From: Branchiostoma lanceolatum
Taxonomy: Eukaryota; Chordata; Leptocardii; Amphioxiformes; Branchiostomatidae
Assembly: GCF_035083965.1 (NCBI RefSeq)
Contig: NC_089722.1
Span: 19,282,642 to 19,346,641 of the forward strand
Reading direction: 5' to 3'
Length of the DNA: 64,000 nt
The translations under genes were made by a program, and so were the position numbers. A model generated the notes under the pieces. That model saw nothing but the letters and a program-made list of their open reading frames with translations, did not search any database and was not told the origin of the DNA. This document shows positions 1-31,844 of this stretch, piece after piece; position 1 is the first letter of the stretch, and each line of letters opens with the position of its first letter.

Positions 1-262
1 GATCCCATTGTTTTTATTCAATAGAACGTTTCGCTCTATAAGCAGTCTCTCTAGCTTCATCTACCTTCAAATATAGTGACAGAGCTAACGAATTAAAAAC
101 GTACAATCCAGTCACTGTTCATCATGTTAAGAGGTCTGGTAGTGTTTTGTCCAGATAAGTATAATTAGTCAACAACACTCATATTTTCGGTGCTTATCCG
201 ATCAAAATCGCCTCTAGGCTATGTCTAACCTTTCATGGCTATCTTGTTTCAAGCTATGGCAT

Positions 263-310
<48 letters not shown>

Positions 311-1284
311 ACCACTTATATATATATTAAGTGGTCACCGGAGACAGGATTCGTAATGTTTTAGTCAATGAGAAATTTGACTAGTGGCCTAAAATGGATA
401 CAATGCCTAAGATGGTCCTTATGCACAGGTGGTCACTTGTACTAGATTGACTGTACCTTAGACAAATAAATCAAGTTGTGTTGTTCTTTGTTTGGTATTT
501 GGTATTAGATATTATCTGTTTACTGTAATGGGCGTGAGAGACGTTACTATAAAACGGCCTTACATTTGTGCAATAATAATGAAGAAACAGTAATAATGAA
601 GAAGAACATGTGCTATCTTTTTTTACCCTTTATTTTCGACCATAAACACAAAGATGTTAGTTATCCATTATTGACCTCCTTCACCAGTTATCGGTTAACA
701 TTCCCAAATAAGATAGTTTTATTGTCCTAATAAATTGATGGCACCCACAAAAGTTGTTTATGATAATTTGAACTAGAACAAAGTCAATCGGTAATGTGGA
801 AGTCTATCGGATGTTCCTACATATCATCTTTTGAGTCCTGTAAATGTGCTGTAGTCCAATGCGTCTGTTGCTTTAAAATTCAGTGATACCTTATATAACA
901 CTAATATCTCTCATTAACACCAGTCTTTAAACCTCAAATCTTAGAATATACGCTTTTTAATATAAGATTAAACGAGAAGTTGCTGAGTAGGAAGCACAGC
1001 CTAGAACAAATACTTAACTTGACTAAGAAATTTAGCAAAAGTTCTGTTGCTTTCAGCTGCCTTCCTAGAAAATGCATGATGCATTATGTGTCAGACTAAG
1101 GCGAAACTTATAGCAAGAGAATTCATTTACCTTTACGGTCTACATGTATGACTTCGAAAAGTGTACAGAATATGGAATTAATATAGCTCACCCTGTACGT
1201 AAAATGTATTGTGCAATATAATAATGGCAAATAGTGAAATATCATCTTTTGAATGACGAAAACTGAAACCATCAGCAGAGAAAC
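1..1284. other. Non-genic AT-rich stretch downstream of gene 1
   Basis: I see no convincing coding exon on either strand. The stretch is AT-rich with scattered stops and one TA-repeat tract. It lies beyond the 3' end of gene 1. Confidence 0.6.
261..307. repeat. (TA)n microsatellite
   Basis: An almost pure alternating AT tract, followed at about 318 by a short ATATATAT echo. Simple repeat with no coding content. Confidence 0.9.
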
Positions 1285-1486
1285 TACTGTAAATGCAGAA
1301 ATGTTCGCAAGGATTTAATTTCGCGGTAGGGAAAAAATTGAGTGTTAGCGGTAGTTAAAGTTTGCGTTTGAAACCATAGTAGCACTACAGCCACACAATG
1401 GAACGGTTTTCGTGGTGGTTTTAAGTCTGCGGTAAATGGTTCACCGTGAACATAAAACTACCGCGAACATTTCTGCATTTACAGTA
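1285..1486. mobile_element. MITE with 24-bp perfect terminal inverted repeats
   Basis: The left end at 1285-1308 begins TACTGTAAATGCAGAAATG, and its exact reverse complement occupies 1463-1486. The interior is also loosely palindromic, with several TTCGCGGT/ACCGCGAA-type words. A related copy lies at 53333-53557. The length of 202 bp and absence of coding capacity fit a non-autonomous DNA transposon. Its right end is 13 bp from the stop codon of gene 1, so the gene's 3' UTR must run into it. Confidence 0.8.
1314..1319 (-). terminator. Candidate poly(A) signal ATTAAA for gene 1
   Basis: Minus-strand ATTAAA lies about 180 nt after the stop codon, inside the MITE at 1285-1486. It is the nearest canonical-type signal I found downstream of the stop. 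No transcript data support it, so this is a position-based suggestion. Confidence 0.3.
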
Positions 1487-1498
1487 CTTCAGAGAACG

Positions 1499-19826
<18,328 letters not shown>

Positions 19827-19926
19827 TTTCGGGCCGTGTCCCAACCTGAAAATGCGATGTCTTCAGCCAGAGTAGCGCGATGTGGTGACTGGTAAAACTG
19901 GTCTGACGCCGCAACTGCTAACTTTC

Positions 19927-19932
19927 TTTATA
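19927..19932 (-). promoter_or_regulatory. Candidate TATA box of gene 1
   Basis: Minus strand CCTATAAAGA, TATAAA at 19932-19927. Transcription starting 25-30 bp downstream would give a 5' UTR of about 70-75 nt before the ATG at 19826. Inferred from sequence and spacing only. Confidence 0.45.
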
Positions 19933-22814
19933 GGATCTTCTGACCTCTGACCCACCGTTTGTCTTCCAATAGATAAGCTTCAGGCTAAGAATTTTCCATC
20001 ATTTTCCGTCTTGCCATCTCCTTATATTACTTGTCCGTCCGCAGTACTCTTTCCGAGTTGCTAGTTGGTTGTTTACGACCGGTAAAGATACCAGTGTTTC
20101 CATTGCAGTGTGTGACTATAGCCCTATCTCTTAAAACCACCGCGAAGACTCCATTTTCTTCTTCAAAGAAAAGAAGAAAAGTACAAAGCCTTGGGTTGAT
20201 ATTAAAACAAAAGTGGCCACAAATGCCATTCAACAAAAAATGTAAAAAGTCCGTTTTTAAGTCTTAGAGTAATGTCTTGGAATAGACTGCTTTGTAATAT
20301 GCTCGTATGTATTGTAATGTTCATTGATAAATTGATAATGTAGATCTAGATATTCCACTTATTACATACGTTTTCTTAACAATAATACCCCCATTCTGCT
20401 TGGACGGGGCTCTCGCCGCGCTCATTCTGTGACTTAGAATTGGCTAGAGCGCATCGAGAGATCCCCGAGGTCGCCTTGGGCTCGAAGAGACCGCGCAGCG
20501 AGCGCTATGGTCGCCAAGGTCTCTATCACCTTTGCGACTATTTTGATATTTAAGGCTTGGTCGCCCAGGGAGCGCACAAGAGTCGCCGGAGAGATTCCAT
20601 TTGAGCAAGTTCTTCGCGTTTTTAGTTCTACCCACATTCCACTATGGCGGCGACCTCACCGCGCGCTCTCTGCGACCTAAAATTAGCGCTCAACGAATTT
20701 CATAGATAAAGAACAAATCTTTTTACGCTTTGTGTTTTTTGTTGTGTTTTCAGTTTTCATAATTTTACATTTGGTATGATATTCCAATTATGAAATCAAG
20801 GGTTACACAGATCCAGCTTAGGTCGCTGCTAGGTCGCCGTGAGAGCACCGTCTAGTGGAATGGGGGCCTTACTAGCTACGCGCTCTGGCCAATTTTAGAT
20901 TGGAGCTGGGGCGCAGTCAGTACAGCAGGAACAGTAAACTCGTGATTACATACTAGATGCACAAAACGTTTATTTCTACAATCAATTCAAATCATACATC
21001 ACTTTATATTATTTCGATAATATCGTGGAAATAATATGGTTAGGTACCTATGACAATGAAATATTATGAAATTGAGGCGAAACACATGGATAGAGAAACA
21101 TACAAAGGTAAAACAAGTACAAAATATTAATTGGTTCAAAAAGAAGAAATAAGGATATAAAACGGTGGCTACAGGGTATCAAAATAAACTCAGCTTAATT
21201 TGATTATATTGAATTATACTTGAAAAGTTTTCAACAAAGATGACATCATACAATTAGGATATACGCAAAATATACAGCCTTTTCTTGTAATTGATCAACG
21301 CATCACCAAGAAACCGCACGTCTCACGCAAGACAGTTTTTTATACGTTGAAATATGTACATTGCAGTTTGGTGACGCAAAATGTGCTTGATCACCATGAT
21401 TACGAGAGTATATACATTTCTTTAACGAGCTCGCTTTGTGCAAGGCCGTAAGGGGACACTAATCTAAGCACTGTTGCAAGATATTACTCTACTTCAAGAA
21501 TGCAAACGTGTACAATAGTTTGAATTGCTGCGAGAGGCATAGCAGGGAAGTTAGCCCTTTTATACATCATGTAAAGGCAGCACGAATCGCTCTCCTGATA
21601 TAATTGAATGACTGTTGTGGAACATATATGTCTTGGAACTTAATTATACACAAAGATATGCACAATAGCATTTAATGCCCCGTGTCAATGCCATTACAAG
21701 CCTAAACACATAATAAATTTTATTAGCATTAACGTAGCATGACAGAAATACAAACTAGCTTTACTAAGATATTTTACAATTATTTTATTAAACTCGCACA
21801 AAGCTAGTGCAAGTCGAAATAGCCTACCAAAATGAATGCTCCTGCAGTGAGGTTTACAATAAAGCTCCTACGGTCAAAACTCTCATGAGTTTATTTAACT
21901 ATTTTCATTTCCCTCATAAAATTATTGTGATGTTTATACAATACAAAGGAACTGTTAGAATTAATTCTATCGTACAACCAATCTTTTATGTCTCCTTTCA
22001 TAAAATTACTTTGCTGTAAAATTCATCTGAAATTTTCTTTGCATCCATTTGCAAACAGGCGCACAACGCCAAGTAATCTGCAAATTAAAGCAATAAAATT
22101 GATCTAAAAAAATTTGCAGCAGGTCCGCCCACAGTCTGAGTTTGTTTGATGCTTGGGTGATTCACGTTTTAATTCGATAAATCAAGAAACATGTAACGTA
22201 ACATGACCAATTTACGTCCGAATTATTCAAAACGTATTTATCTTAAAACTGCACGGACAGAGCCAAATTTTAAACCCATGGTCAGAAATATCAGCTCTTC
22301 TAAAAAGAAAATGCATGGTCTGTAAGTTTTTCTCCGCCTGTTTAACGCCGTGCGAGCATGTATTTATACTGAGGTATATGATGAAGAATTGTGCTAGGGT
22401 AACCCATTATCGTCCACCTCGGTCTTTTCCCTTCTAGCGCTGTGCTTGAAGAACACAGACCAGAAAAACATGCACAGTACCTATCCAAAGTAGTCTGCAG
22501 ACAAATGATAATAAAATCACTATGTCTGTCCGGCCACTTGCTTAACGCGATGGAAAAAACAATGTTTATCTGTAAATTCCCCCCACATGCGCGGCACGTG
22601 GCGTTCACGTGGTAAACGCATGGCCATTATGTTTTGCTGTGCAAAAATTAAAGAGATGGCTAAGGATCATACTTATGATGTTCTTCATTGTTCGTGAGAA
22701 CAGGCTTTGGCATAATACACCGCGACATGTGGACATGAGCCAAACCGGACGTAAATAGGTTCTGCACGTAAATAGGTCATGTTACGTTACGTAAGCTTTA
22801 ACTTGCAACACAGG
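19933..22814. other. Intergenic interval between gene 2 (3' end) and gene 1 (promoter)
   Basis: No coding exon recognised on either strand. It contains the terminal-inverted-repeat element at 20383-20871 and the presumed 3' UTR of gene 2 below 22815. A minus-strand ATTAAA at 22168-22173 is a possible but weak poly(A) signal for gene 2. Confidence 0.55.
20383..20871. mobile_element. Inverted-repeat DNA element, about 490 bp
   Basis: The left end TAATACCCCCATTCTGC..GACGGGGCTCTC and right end (inverted) TAAGGCCCCCATTCCAC..GACGGTGCTCTC match over about 31 bp with several mismatches. The interior is GC-rich and repeats TCGCC..GAGAG and GCGACCT words on both strands. No transposase frame. Confidence 0.65.
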
Positions 22815-23362
22815 TTACTTCTTTTCGTTAGCGTTGTCCTTCTGCATGCGGCGAGCTGCCAACTTCTGTCGAAGTTTACTCTCGAACTGACGTCTTTTGC
22901 TGCGATGCTGATGCTCCAGCCGTGCCTCGTCCTCGGCGTGCTGTTCCATCAGTTCCTGGGCACTTTCCACGATTGTCCCCAGTCTTTCGTCGCCCCCCGT
23001 CTGTTTCCTCCTTCTCGATGCTAGTTTTCTTTGAAGGGTGGCTTTAGCGCGTCGTCTGCTCTCGTCCTGCACTTCAGCAAGCCTGGCGGAATCGACTTCG
23101 TGGCTTTGTAGAACATTTTGGACCTGTTCATTGACATGATACAAAGCTGTAGCTGATGATGATGTAGCAGCTACATAAACCGACTCGGATGTTTCCGTAG
23201 ATGGCTTTGTTGAGGAACGACTAGGCTCAACAGGCTGGTCTTGTACATTCAATGAAGTGGCATCACATGCTGGCCAAATACTGAGTGCAACGTCCATGGT
23301 GTCATCTAAGGACTCTTCTATCGCACGTAAGTTTGCATTCAGCTCGGTAAGCTTCTCTTCAC
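22815..23362 (-). CDS. Gene 2 last exon: charged cytosolic coiled-coil tail
   Basis: 548 nt; acceptor TTTTCTTACAG|GT; stop TAA at 22815-22817. It codes a Glu/Leu helix ([18 protein letters not shown]), a Ser/Thr linker, then two Arg/Lys/Glu-rich helices with [19 protein letters not shown] and [13 protein letters not shown]. No EF-hand is visible. Polycystins commonly use C-terminal coiled coils for heteromeric assembly; that role here is inference. The basic RRRK clusters could also contact lipid or act as trafficking signals. Confidence 0.8.
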
Positions 23363-26300
23363 CTGTAAGAAAATGGCAAGATAATTCACTATTCATTTCA
23401 CACGGATAATATCAGAGAGTGTGCAAGGCGTAGATTAAAAACACGCTGCTAAATTTGAAAATTGTGAAAGGTTTCATTAAAGTGTTTCCTCGAACTACAA
23501 CACGCTACCCTCAGATGACAGGAAAAGATTGATGATATGTTATCAACTTAACGAAGACAATAATCATATTGCACTCATTTACAGCCATTTCCCTGATAAA
23601 ATGATACTTTGAAATGTGTTCTGGATTTTCTGATGAAAAGGCTTGTCCTGAAAATATAAAGACTATCTTTTTTAAAGCACTATTCTGTTCTTTTACTCAT
23701 GAAAATTTTGCAATTGTATCTGTGAAAGGCATATTTTATAGCACGTTTTGCTTTGTATCTAATTTTCTTCATTAGATATCAAATTTCATCATAGGCATGC
23801 TGCTCATTTAAGTAAATCAAGTACGTTTGTTACACAACAGTTGGTCTTCTGTAGGTAGGCAATAATCGGATAAGGAAATGTTCTACTAATGGTTCCTAAG
23901 CAAGTTGTTTCTTTTCTTTTTTTGTTTCGTTATGTATCATACAGTTGATAACAAAGTTTTGAGTTGAACGAACGGGATAAAAGGTCTAAGACAAGTTCTC
24001 ATGCTGCGAAGATATCTCTCTCAAGATGCAGTTTAGGAATTGCCATTCTTTTAGCTGTCAAAATATATATAGTTCTTTTTATTGGTCCAGAACTTTTTGG
24101 TTCAGTCACCTGTTGTTGCTGTAACATCTGATGTTGTCGGTGAGTGAATCCCGAATAACTGTTGGAAACTTTTCCAAATGTAATCTACCAGTTCTTGGTC
24201 ATGGTCATTGTCAATGGAGGCATCAGAAGCAATGGCGTCGCAGATGATGGTAACGAGGAAATTAACCAGGATTATGAAGATGCATATCATGAACAATGTG
24301 AAGTAGACAGGGCCAACATATCGGTTCGCCTCCAAGACTTCCTCAGCAACAAACCTGAAAAGTATCCGCGCAATGTTTATACGTCAGTAATCTAACAGCA
24401 TCTAAATACTATATGACTGATCACTTTAAATACGTTACAATTATTATAAACAATAGTAAAACACGGACTTATTCATATTTACAACAATAAAATGAGACCT
24501 TTCTGCGGTGTTGGTTAGATGCATATTTTACACCATAGAATATGTTAATCCTATGTAAGACGTAGTGCTATTTTAAAATGACCCTTATATTGCATCATTT
24601 GGTGTGTTGTGCGGAAATTAAGAAATTTCCATACCTGCCAAGCAACATTTCCAGAAGGGCGTAGTTTGTGCGCAGCACATTGCTAAAGGCCTTCAAATGT
24701 GTCCCAAACACCACCATTCCTGTGTTGTTTACGAAGGTAGTTAAGATAAATTGTAAAATTATCTCAAACATGATAGAAATGCTAAAACATTGATATTCAT
24801 ACCTGTAAAAGATAACAGAATGAGCATCATACGCTGTATCTGTACAAGTGACAAGAAGCAGAACAGACTCATACAACCAAGACCTTTCCAAATATATCTG
24901 ATCATGACAAGTACATGCAGTTCAAGCTCTTTGGAACCCTACGATATACCGATGAAATATAGCGAATAACAGGCATGCAATTGAATGACCAAGTGTTTCT
25001 GTTGCTTTTAAAGATAGTCTATTATATTCATTTCACAAAGAGGAACAGACTCATGTACCTGAAGAGCTAAAGGCCATGAAGGCTACGGCGCTTGTTACTG
25101 AAAAGCCAAGCAGGTCATTCTTCATGGCACCTGGCAGGGCGATGAACTTAGCGATGGTCTTGCTGAAGCGGACAACGCGGAGTAGCTTCAGTGTGTTAAC
25201 GAAGACTAGAATGGCCAGCACAAATTTGAAGGCTTCATCCCACCAGAAGGTATGCCCAAAATCAACAGACTGGTGTATTCCAAGTTCACCTATGAAATAT
25301 AGATTGGTGCAAGGTGAATAATGATCATAAGGCAATGGTTTGTGACTGAAATATCCGTTGTGGCCGTAAAAGCAACAAAAAAGGTTGTCATTTTGGTTCT
25401 ATTGGGTGGTAACCATTAATGGACATCCAAGAGGGTGGTAACCATTCGGTCAATTCACAATGTCGTAAACTGCCTTACCATGTTACACCTAGGCAGAAAA
25501 CAGCATTTTACTGATAAGAACTGCAAAAGAATATAATCAAGTGCAACTAACCTGTCGCCTCTACTATATCCTTCAGTGCTTCAGATGCAAAGTAATACCT
25601 CAGTCCAAAGGCACAGATGACAACTGCAGATCCAATGTTGCTCACAAAAGCTATTATATTCCAGATGGAAAAGAAAAACTTCCAGCCTTCTTCTTTGACA
25701 ACAATCACTTCTTTGATGAGGTTAGCCAGAAAAAAGAAGATGAAGAGGATGTGTACCAACGCCATGCCGTAATCAGAGATATTCTCATACTGGAACAGTC
25801 TGTGTGTTCCAACAGTTGCAGATGTGGCAAGATGGCCCACATTCATCTTATACACGGTCAGTTGAAGGCTGCTGAATAGCTTACGGGACGGGTAGTAAAA
25901 GGACAGTTCCAGAACCAGACGCTTGGTATATTTGTCAATCCACTGGTTACGCTGAAGATCTGACAAGGTGGACGTAGCCTTAGTCAGAGTGGTGGGAAGT
26001 TCCATAGAATATTCTGAGACGCAAGCTGACTCATATGTCACCTCACTTGTGGCGTTAAACTGCCAACAAGCGTATGGAGCATTGCCGGTTTCTATCACCC
26101 AACCGTTTTGGATATTGTCGAGTTCAACAGTATCTGCAAGAGGTAAAACAATTGTCAACATTAAATGCTAGAATAATGAGAAAAAACATACTAATTTGTC
26201 ATTAAGAAACTCATAAGTGTTTGCAATGGGCATAGGAATGTAAACAAAATTTAAAAAAAATATACATGTATGTAGGCAAGGGTAACGTTAGCTCAATTAC

Positions 26301-29300
26301 TTAGATTAAAATTAGACCATGAAATACGCTTGTAGCTGACTACATAAAGTGACATGTAAGTACATTGCAATGAAATATATCACTTTTGGGGGCAATATGG
26401 TTTGAACTTGTGATCACCAATTTCAAAACTAAAATGACAACGGTAACCTAGTATACGATAATCAAATAAAATCAAAACATATATCACTACTATGTACTTA
26501 TGCCTTACAACACACCACCAATGGATTTTCTTCAACAAGGTCAAAGTCAAAGTCAAGACTACTAGTAATAGTACAAACCTGCTGCCTCTCTAATTTGAGT
26601 AAGGCGTGGCGGGCCAATTCTGAATGCTTCAGTATGAAGTGGAAACTGTCGGTCCAGGTACTTCATCTTCCAACCATTATACCAGTACGAGGGGTACAAA
26701 ACAGGCAAAAGAATCCCGTCAGTCCACGTCCAGAAGTCTTCAGGAGTCGTAATCTGTGGCGAGACAACACCAACGTTTGTCACAAACCTTCACGTAAACA
26801 ATCTAAAACTATTATTGAAATCATATCCTGGAATCCTTAACTGCACTAAGGAAGTGGAAATAGTTATATTACAGGCCCTTATTGAACCGCAACCAAGGTC
26901 GTCAACGCACCCCCCCCCATCTGCAACACCCCCGTGTCACGTGACATATGTGACCTTTGACTTCCAGGTCACGTTACTACCCATCAGAGCTGAAGAAAGA
27001 TGGTGGAGGCTGCCTTTTTTCTTCTCAGCAAGAAACTTCTAGCTGTATGTTACAGCTGTAATTATTGATGTTTAAAAGTTATATTCCAGCATAAATCCTG
27101 CACAAGCTGAGTATGACTTTGCGGATATTTTGTTAGTTGCCTACCGAATCAAAATCTTCTGTTAGCCTGATGGACAAGGTCTGCGATGCGTGGAAAGCAA
27201 ATGGATCTTTATCCTGCTGACTGATGAAGAACAGAACTGCAACAAACAGGAGTAGGACACTATACTCCTTCAGGACGAAGACAAACTTTTGCCGCTGATC
27301 GTTCTTTCTTTTCATCTTCAGTACGGAGGCAGCTGCCGGTGGGTAAACTCTCCTTGAAGCTGAAAATGTTTACATCATATCATTACGCTTTGATAATATT
27401 AAGGTTATATATTCATCGTTCTATTTTGTTAACACTCAAATAATGCATTAACAAATTGAAGAATTATTAATGTCGATGTCATTCAAAGGTCGATGTGCCC
27501 CCTACTAAGGTGCATCAATTGAATTACAATGATTGTTGTACAAACAACACCAACGTCTATTGTAAAATGCACTGGTCATGAGTCCGTGTGGACTCCAGCT
27601 GTAGGTATGAAAGTTAAGTTAAGGGTTACTGACCATTACATTTAAGGTCGAAAAGGTATAAACGCAGTTCTTCTTTCTTGATATTGTACGTCCTCTGCTC
27701 GCTCGAAGGCGTTGGATTACAGATCAAGGCAGCTACGAGCGCCAGGATGAATATCTGTTGAAAAATAAATAGCAAAATTCATTTACTTGGTAGCGTATAA
27801 AGATAATCTGGTAGAGCAGTGTCAATCAGCGGAAAACGACCAAAACGAAAGCACACGGAAGTTTTACCTGGCCAGTTTCCGCGACAACGCTTGATAAACA
27901 AAATGAAAGGAAGAACGCCTTTAGCCATGCTTCACTCTTCTCCCTTCCCCAGTCCAGACTGTACATGATGACAAAGAATGACGAGACGATGGAGGACACA
28001 ACTACTATTGTCCACGCCACGTACTTCGGCCAGCGGGACATTCGTTTTCCAGCTTTTCAAGACAAGGGAATAAACAGCTATTAAGATATATCAGTATCTG
28101 TGAGTGCCCCCCCCCCCCAGCAGCGAAGGCATAACTGTTTTTTTGCAGACTGTCAGAAATTGTCTATCACAGATGATGCAGTAATAAACAAACATGACAA
28201 AATAACTTATTTGCTGGTATTAACAGCATTGCTGCAGTGGTCAGCGAAAACTTGTAACCGTAAGGGGATGTGAGAATATACTTCAGATAACATGTAATGT
28301 TTTTTGCATCAAAGTAAAGATGGAAGTAAAGAACAACACACCTCCACTGCGTCGTACTCCCGGAGCTGTGGTGGGAACTGGTATCTCCTTCCTGAACAGC
28401 AGAAGCGGCACCATGGTAACGGGTATCACCAGAGCAGTAGTCACAAGACTGACGTACAACTCCTTTTGAAAAGGTAAGGCGTTATGTAATTATCATAATA
28501 AACAAGAAACATGCAATTATTGAAAAAAAGAATAAGTTACAATCTTTATCTAACTTTCCGTACTTTTAATAAAATCTGAGTACGCTGCTGTCTAGTTATT
28601 TCATTCGACAATTCATATACTGCCAATTTCGGCCAGTCAAGCCAAATCTCCTTTTTGTCAACATTGGAAAGTAGACCACTTCTTCCAAAATGTAAATGAA
28701 AGCCTGGTACTATTTGGCCGTAAAGCAAGCGCTGTCTTACCTGCAGTGTTAATTGCACAAACCCCAGGTTGTACACAATGTTTGTGATGGAATCATCGTT
28801 GTCATCCCTGTACCACATGGCACTGGCCACCATCATACTGTTGACAACCGCCCAGCAACAAGACAGGCGTTCTGACTTGGAAAAACTGGACCCTTCGAAA
28901 CCAGCAAAAAAGTGGTAACAATCATGGTACATCTGTGACACTTCACCAATGACATTGGCTTTCTTCATAAACGTTTTAACACAAAAACAGCCTTTCATCT
29001 ATATGACAGCCCTTTTACGTTTAGCCAACTGAAAAAGAAATATACTGTACATTATATTACATACATGTGGGATATACAGGAAATGTCAAACGACATACCT
29101 TCAGGCGATACAACAGGGGATGTCCACATGTGTTGGTCGTAGAACAATGCATTTGTATTCTCTCGAAACATGGTGCTGAATGATCGCAGCTGCTCGTGAT
29201 TCGACACGTGCAGCACCTTTTGAACTTGGCAGTCACCTCTGTTATCAGACAACCAGTCATAACAGACGAACTGGTATCTGCAAAAGTAAATTGAGTATTC

Positions 29301-31747
29301 TGGATTAAGTCTTTTTGTTAGTTCTGCCCCTTCTTTCACCTTAGATAAATATGTAAAAGACGCATATAAAGCAAATATCATTGACATAAGTCGTAACTAC
29401 AAAGCTAAGAATACAATAATTAACGGAAGTGCTAAAGTTCTGCCATGGTGAGCAATTGTTGCCATATATTATTAGGTAGGTCTTAGTTCCTCGCATGATA
29501 TGAAACTAACGAATTCCTAAAGCCGGCGTCACAATTCATGCGAGCATCGGCCGATTTTGTAGATCGCCGGAAGCTCGCCGAATTTCAAATTCGCCCGAGC
29601 GTCGACCGTATTTTTCACTGAAAACCTGCCCCGTCACAAATTGAACAGAGCTCGGGCGACGTCCGTCGAACGCTAATAATCATAATTCCCACATAAGACG
29701 GTACCATCTCTTGGACACGGACGAAGTCAGAATCAAATGGCCTGGTAACAATCTCAAATTTGAACCAACTTTACTTTCTGAGTTGTGGCAAATCTGTAGG
29801 GCACAAGTGAAGTAGGTGGGCACACTGAAAATAAACACATAAAGAGGAATTTTGTTATAGACCAATCAAAATACAAGTGCAGGAGCCACAAAGTCAACAG
29901 ATCAGTCGTTTAACCCCGATCCAAAAATTTTTACCAAATAGAAATCGACCGAAGCTCGGGCGAACGCCGTCCGAGCTTCGAACCACCGTTGACAAGCCTA
30001 TCGACGCCCTGCCGACGCCTGGGCGTGCCTCGGCAGACAAACATAGATCTATAATGACTCAGTGGACTTTCAAATAGTCATTTTGTGGAGGAAAAACTCA
30101 GGAAATGAAGTCAAACCTCAAAAGTCAAGCCCCAGTTCATTAATATACAAATTGAAACATCCAAACCAATACCAAAATAGAAACAAGAAGCATTGTCTTC
30201 GGTGTCAACATTTTATTTATAATTTTTTTTTAAATGAAAATTTAACTTTGCATTGAATTGTCTTTCATTAGAAAAGTTTGGCAGCATTCTTCGACAAGTT
30301 GAAATTAGTATTAGTTAATATTACAGTATCATTTATCATCTTATGTTATAAACCAAACTGTCGTTTCCTTTTTTCTATAAACAAGAAGGAGTTCGGCCGA
30401 GGCCCGTCCAACACCTGCACAACGCTCGCCCGAAGCACGCCTTACTTTTCATGAGTCGGCCGGAACACTGACGACGGTCGTCCGATTATTGTTCAAGGCC
30501 CGTGCGAGGCTCGCACGAGGCCGAAGAGTTCGGGCGACCTCCGACCGACCAAAAATCGGGTCTAAAATCCTCGGATGCCCGCCCGAATATTGGCCGAGCG
30601 CTGGGCGTTGCTCGGGCGAGCTACGGGCAAACTGTTGACGAGCTGTGCGAGTTCAAAAATCGTCGCCGAGGCCTCGCTGAATTTAAGCGCAGCTTCCAGT
30701 GACACGCGAACGTCGGCCGAGCTCCGAAAATTCGCCCGAAGCCCGTAGAATCGACAGGACGTCGGTCGTACTTCGCCCGAAAATCGCCATTTGGAGCTCG
30801 CCGACAAGTCGGCCGAGCTAATTTCTTGATTTGTGACGGGGGCTTAAGGACAGCCACAACTGTCGTCACGTCAGTTACGTACATGTAATTTAAGGTTCAC
30901 GAATCTATTTGGTTGAATAATGAATGCATGGTTCTTACACTTTATCCGTTTGCATATCCTTTATAATCATGTTTCTCAAGAACCAGGACGCAGCGTCACC
31001 GCCCCCAGTGTTGTCGTGCCAGATATGCAGTAGTTCCAAATGCCCGAGTGGGTTTTTCACTGGCATTATGAAGTCATACGTGCCACCACGTAGCAATGAC
31101 TGAAACAATAAAATGTGAAACTATGGAGTGCTACTTAAGTCTCTATTTCCTCAACTGACCTCATGCCAATCAATGCAAAACAAACTCAGAAAAGAACTCA
31201 GAAAGACACCAATTATAAAGGTACTGGCGTTCAGACATGGCCGCCAGCATGTCATGAACACAGGTTCATCACGCCACCTAACGAGAAGTGTGTCAATTGC
31301 AAAACATTCACGGACGACTTACTTCTCCTCCAGGATTCAACGTTTTGACTGCCGACTTGCACTCTGATCCAAATACTTGGAACCCAATCCGTGCCGAGGT
31401 GCTAGCACCAAACATGGAGCCAGTGTTAACGGTGATCTGGTATAGATATAGGGCTGGCATCCTGTCTGGCGGAAGGATAGACAATGGCTCCAGCTGCTCC
31501 TTTATATCTGGACTGGTCGATCGCGAGCCTTTTCTCATCTTCTCCTGGAGCAGAATTAGTAAACATGTGAAACCACGGGACGGGTATAAAGGCAGATATA
31601 ACAAGGCTATAGCATCAACCCGACGTTGTGATGCAGTAAACCAAAGGGGCCCAGAATCGACTGTAACCTTAGTCTTCCCCACCAATACACCGAATATCAT
31701 TAAAAACTATCCAGAGCTTCTAATGCTATGCTGCCACAAATATACCT

Positions 31748-31844
<97 letters not shown>

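Noticed and set aside
31288..31749. Plus-strand 153-codon open frame.
   Set aside because: It is opposite the PLAT exon 31323-31544, whose minus-strand translation matches the domain.
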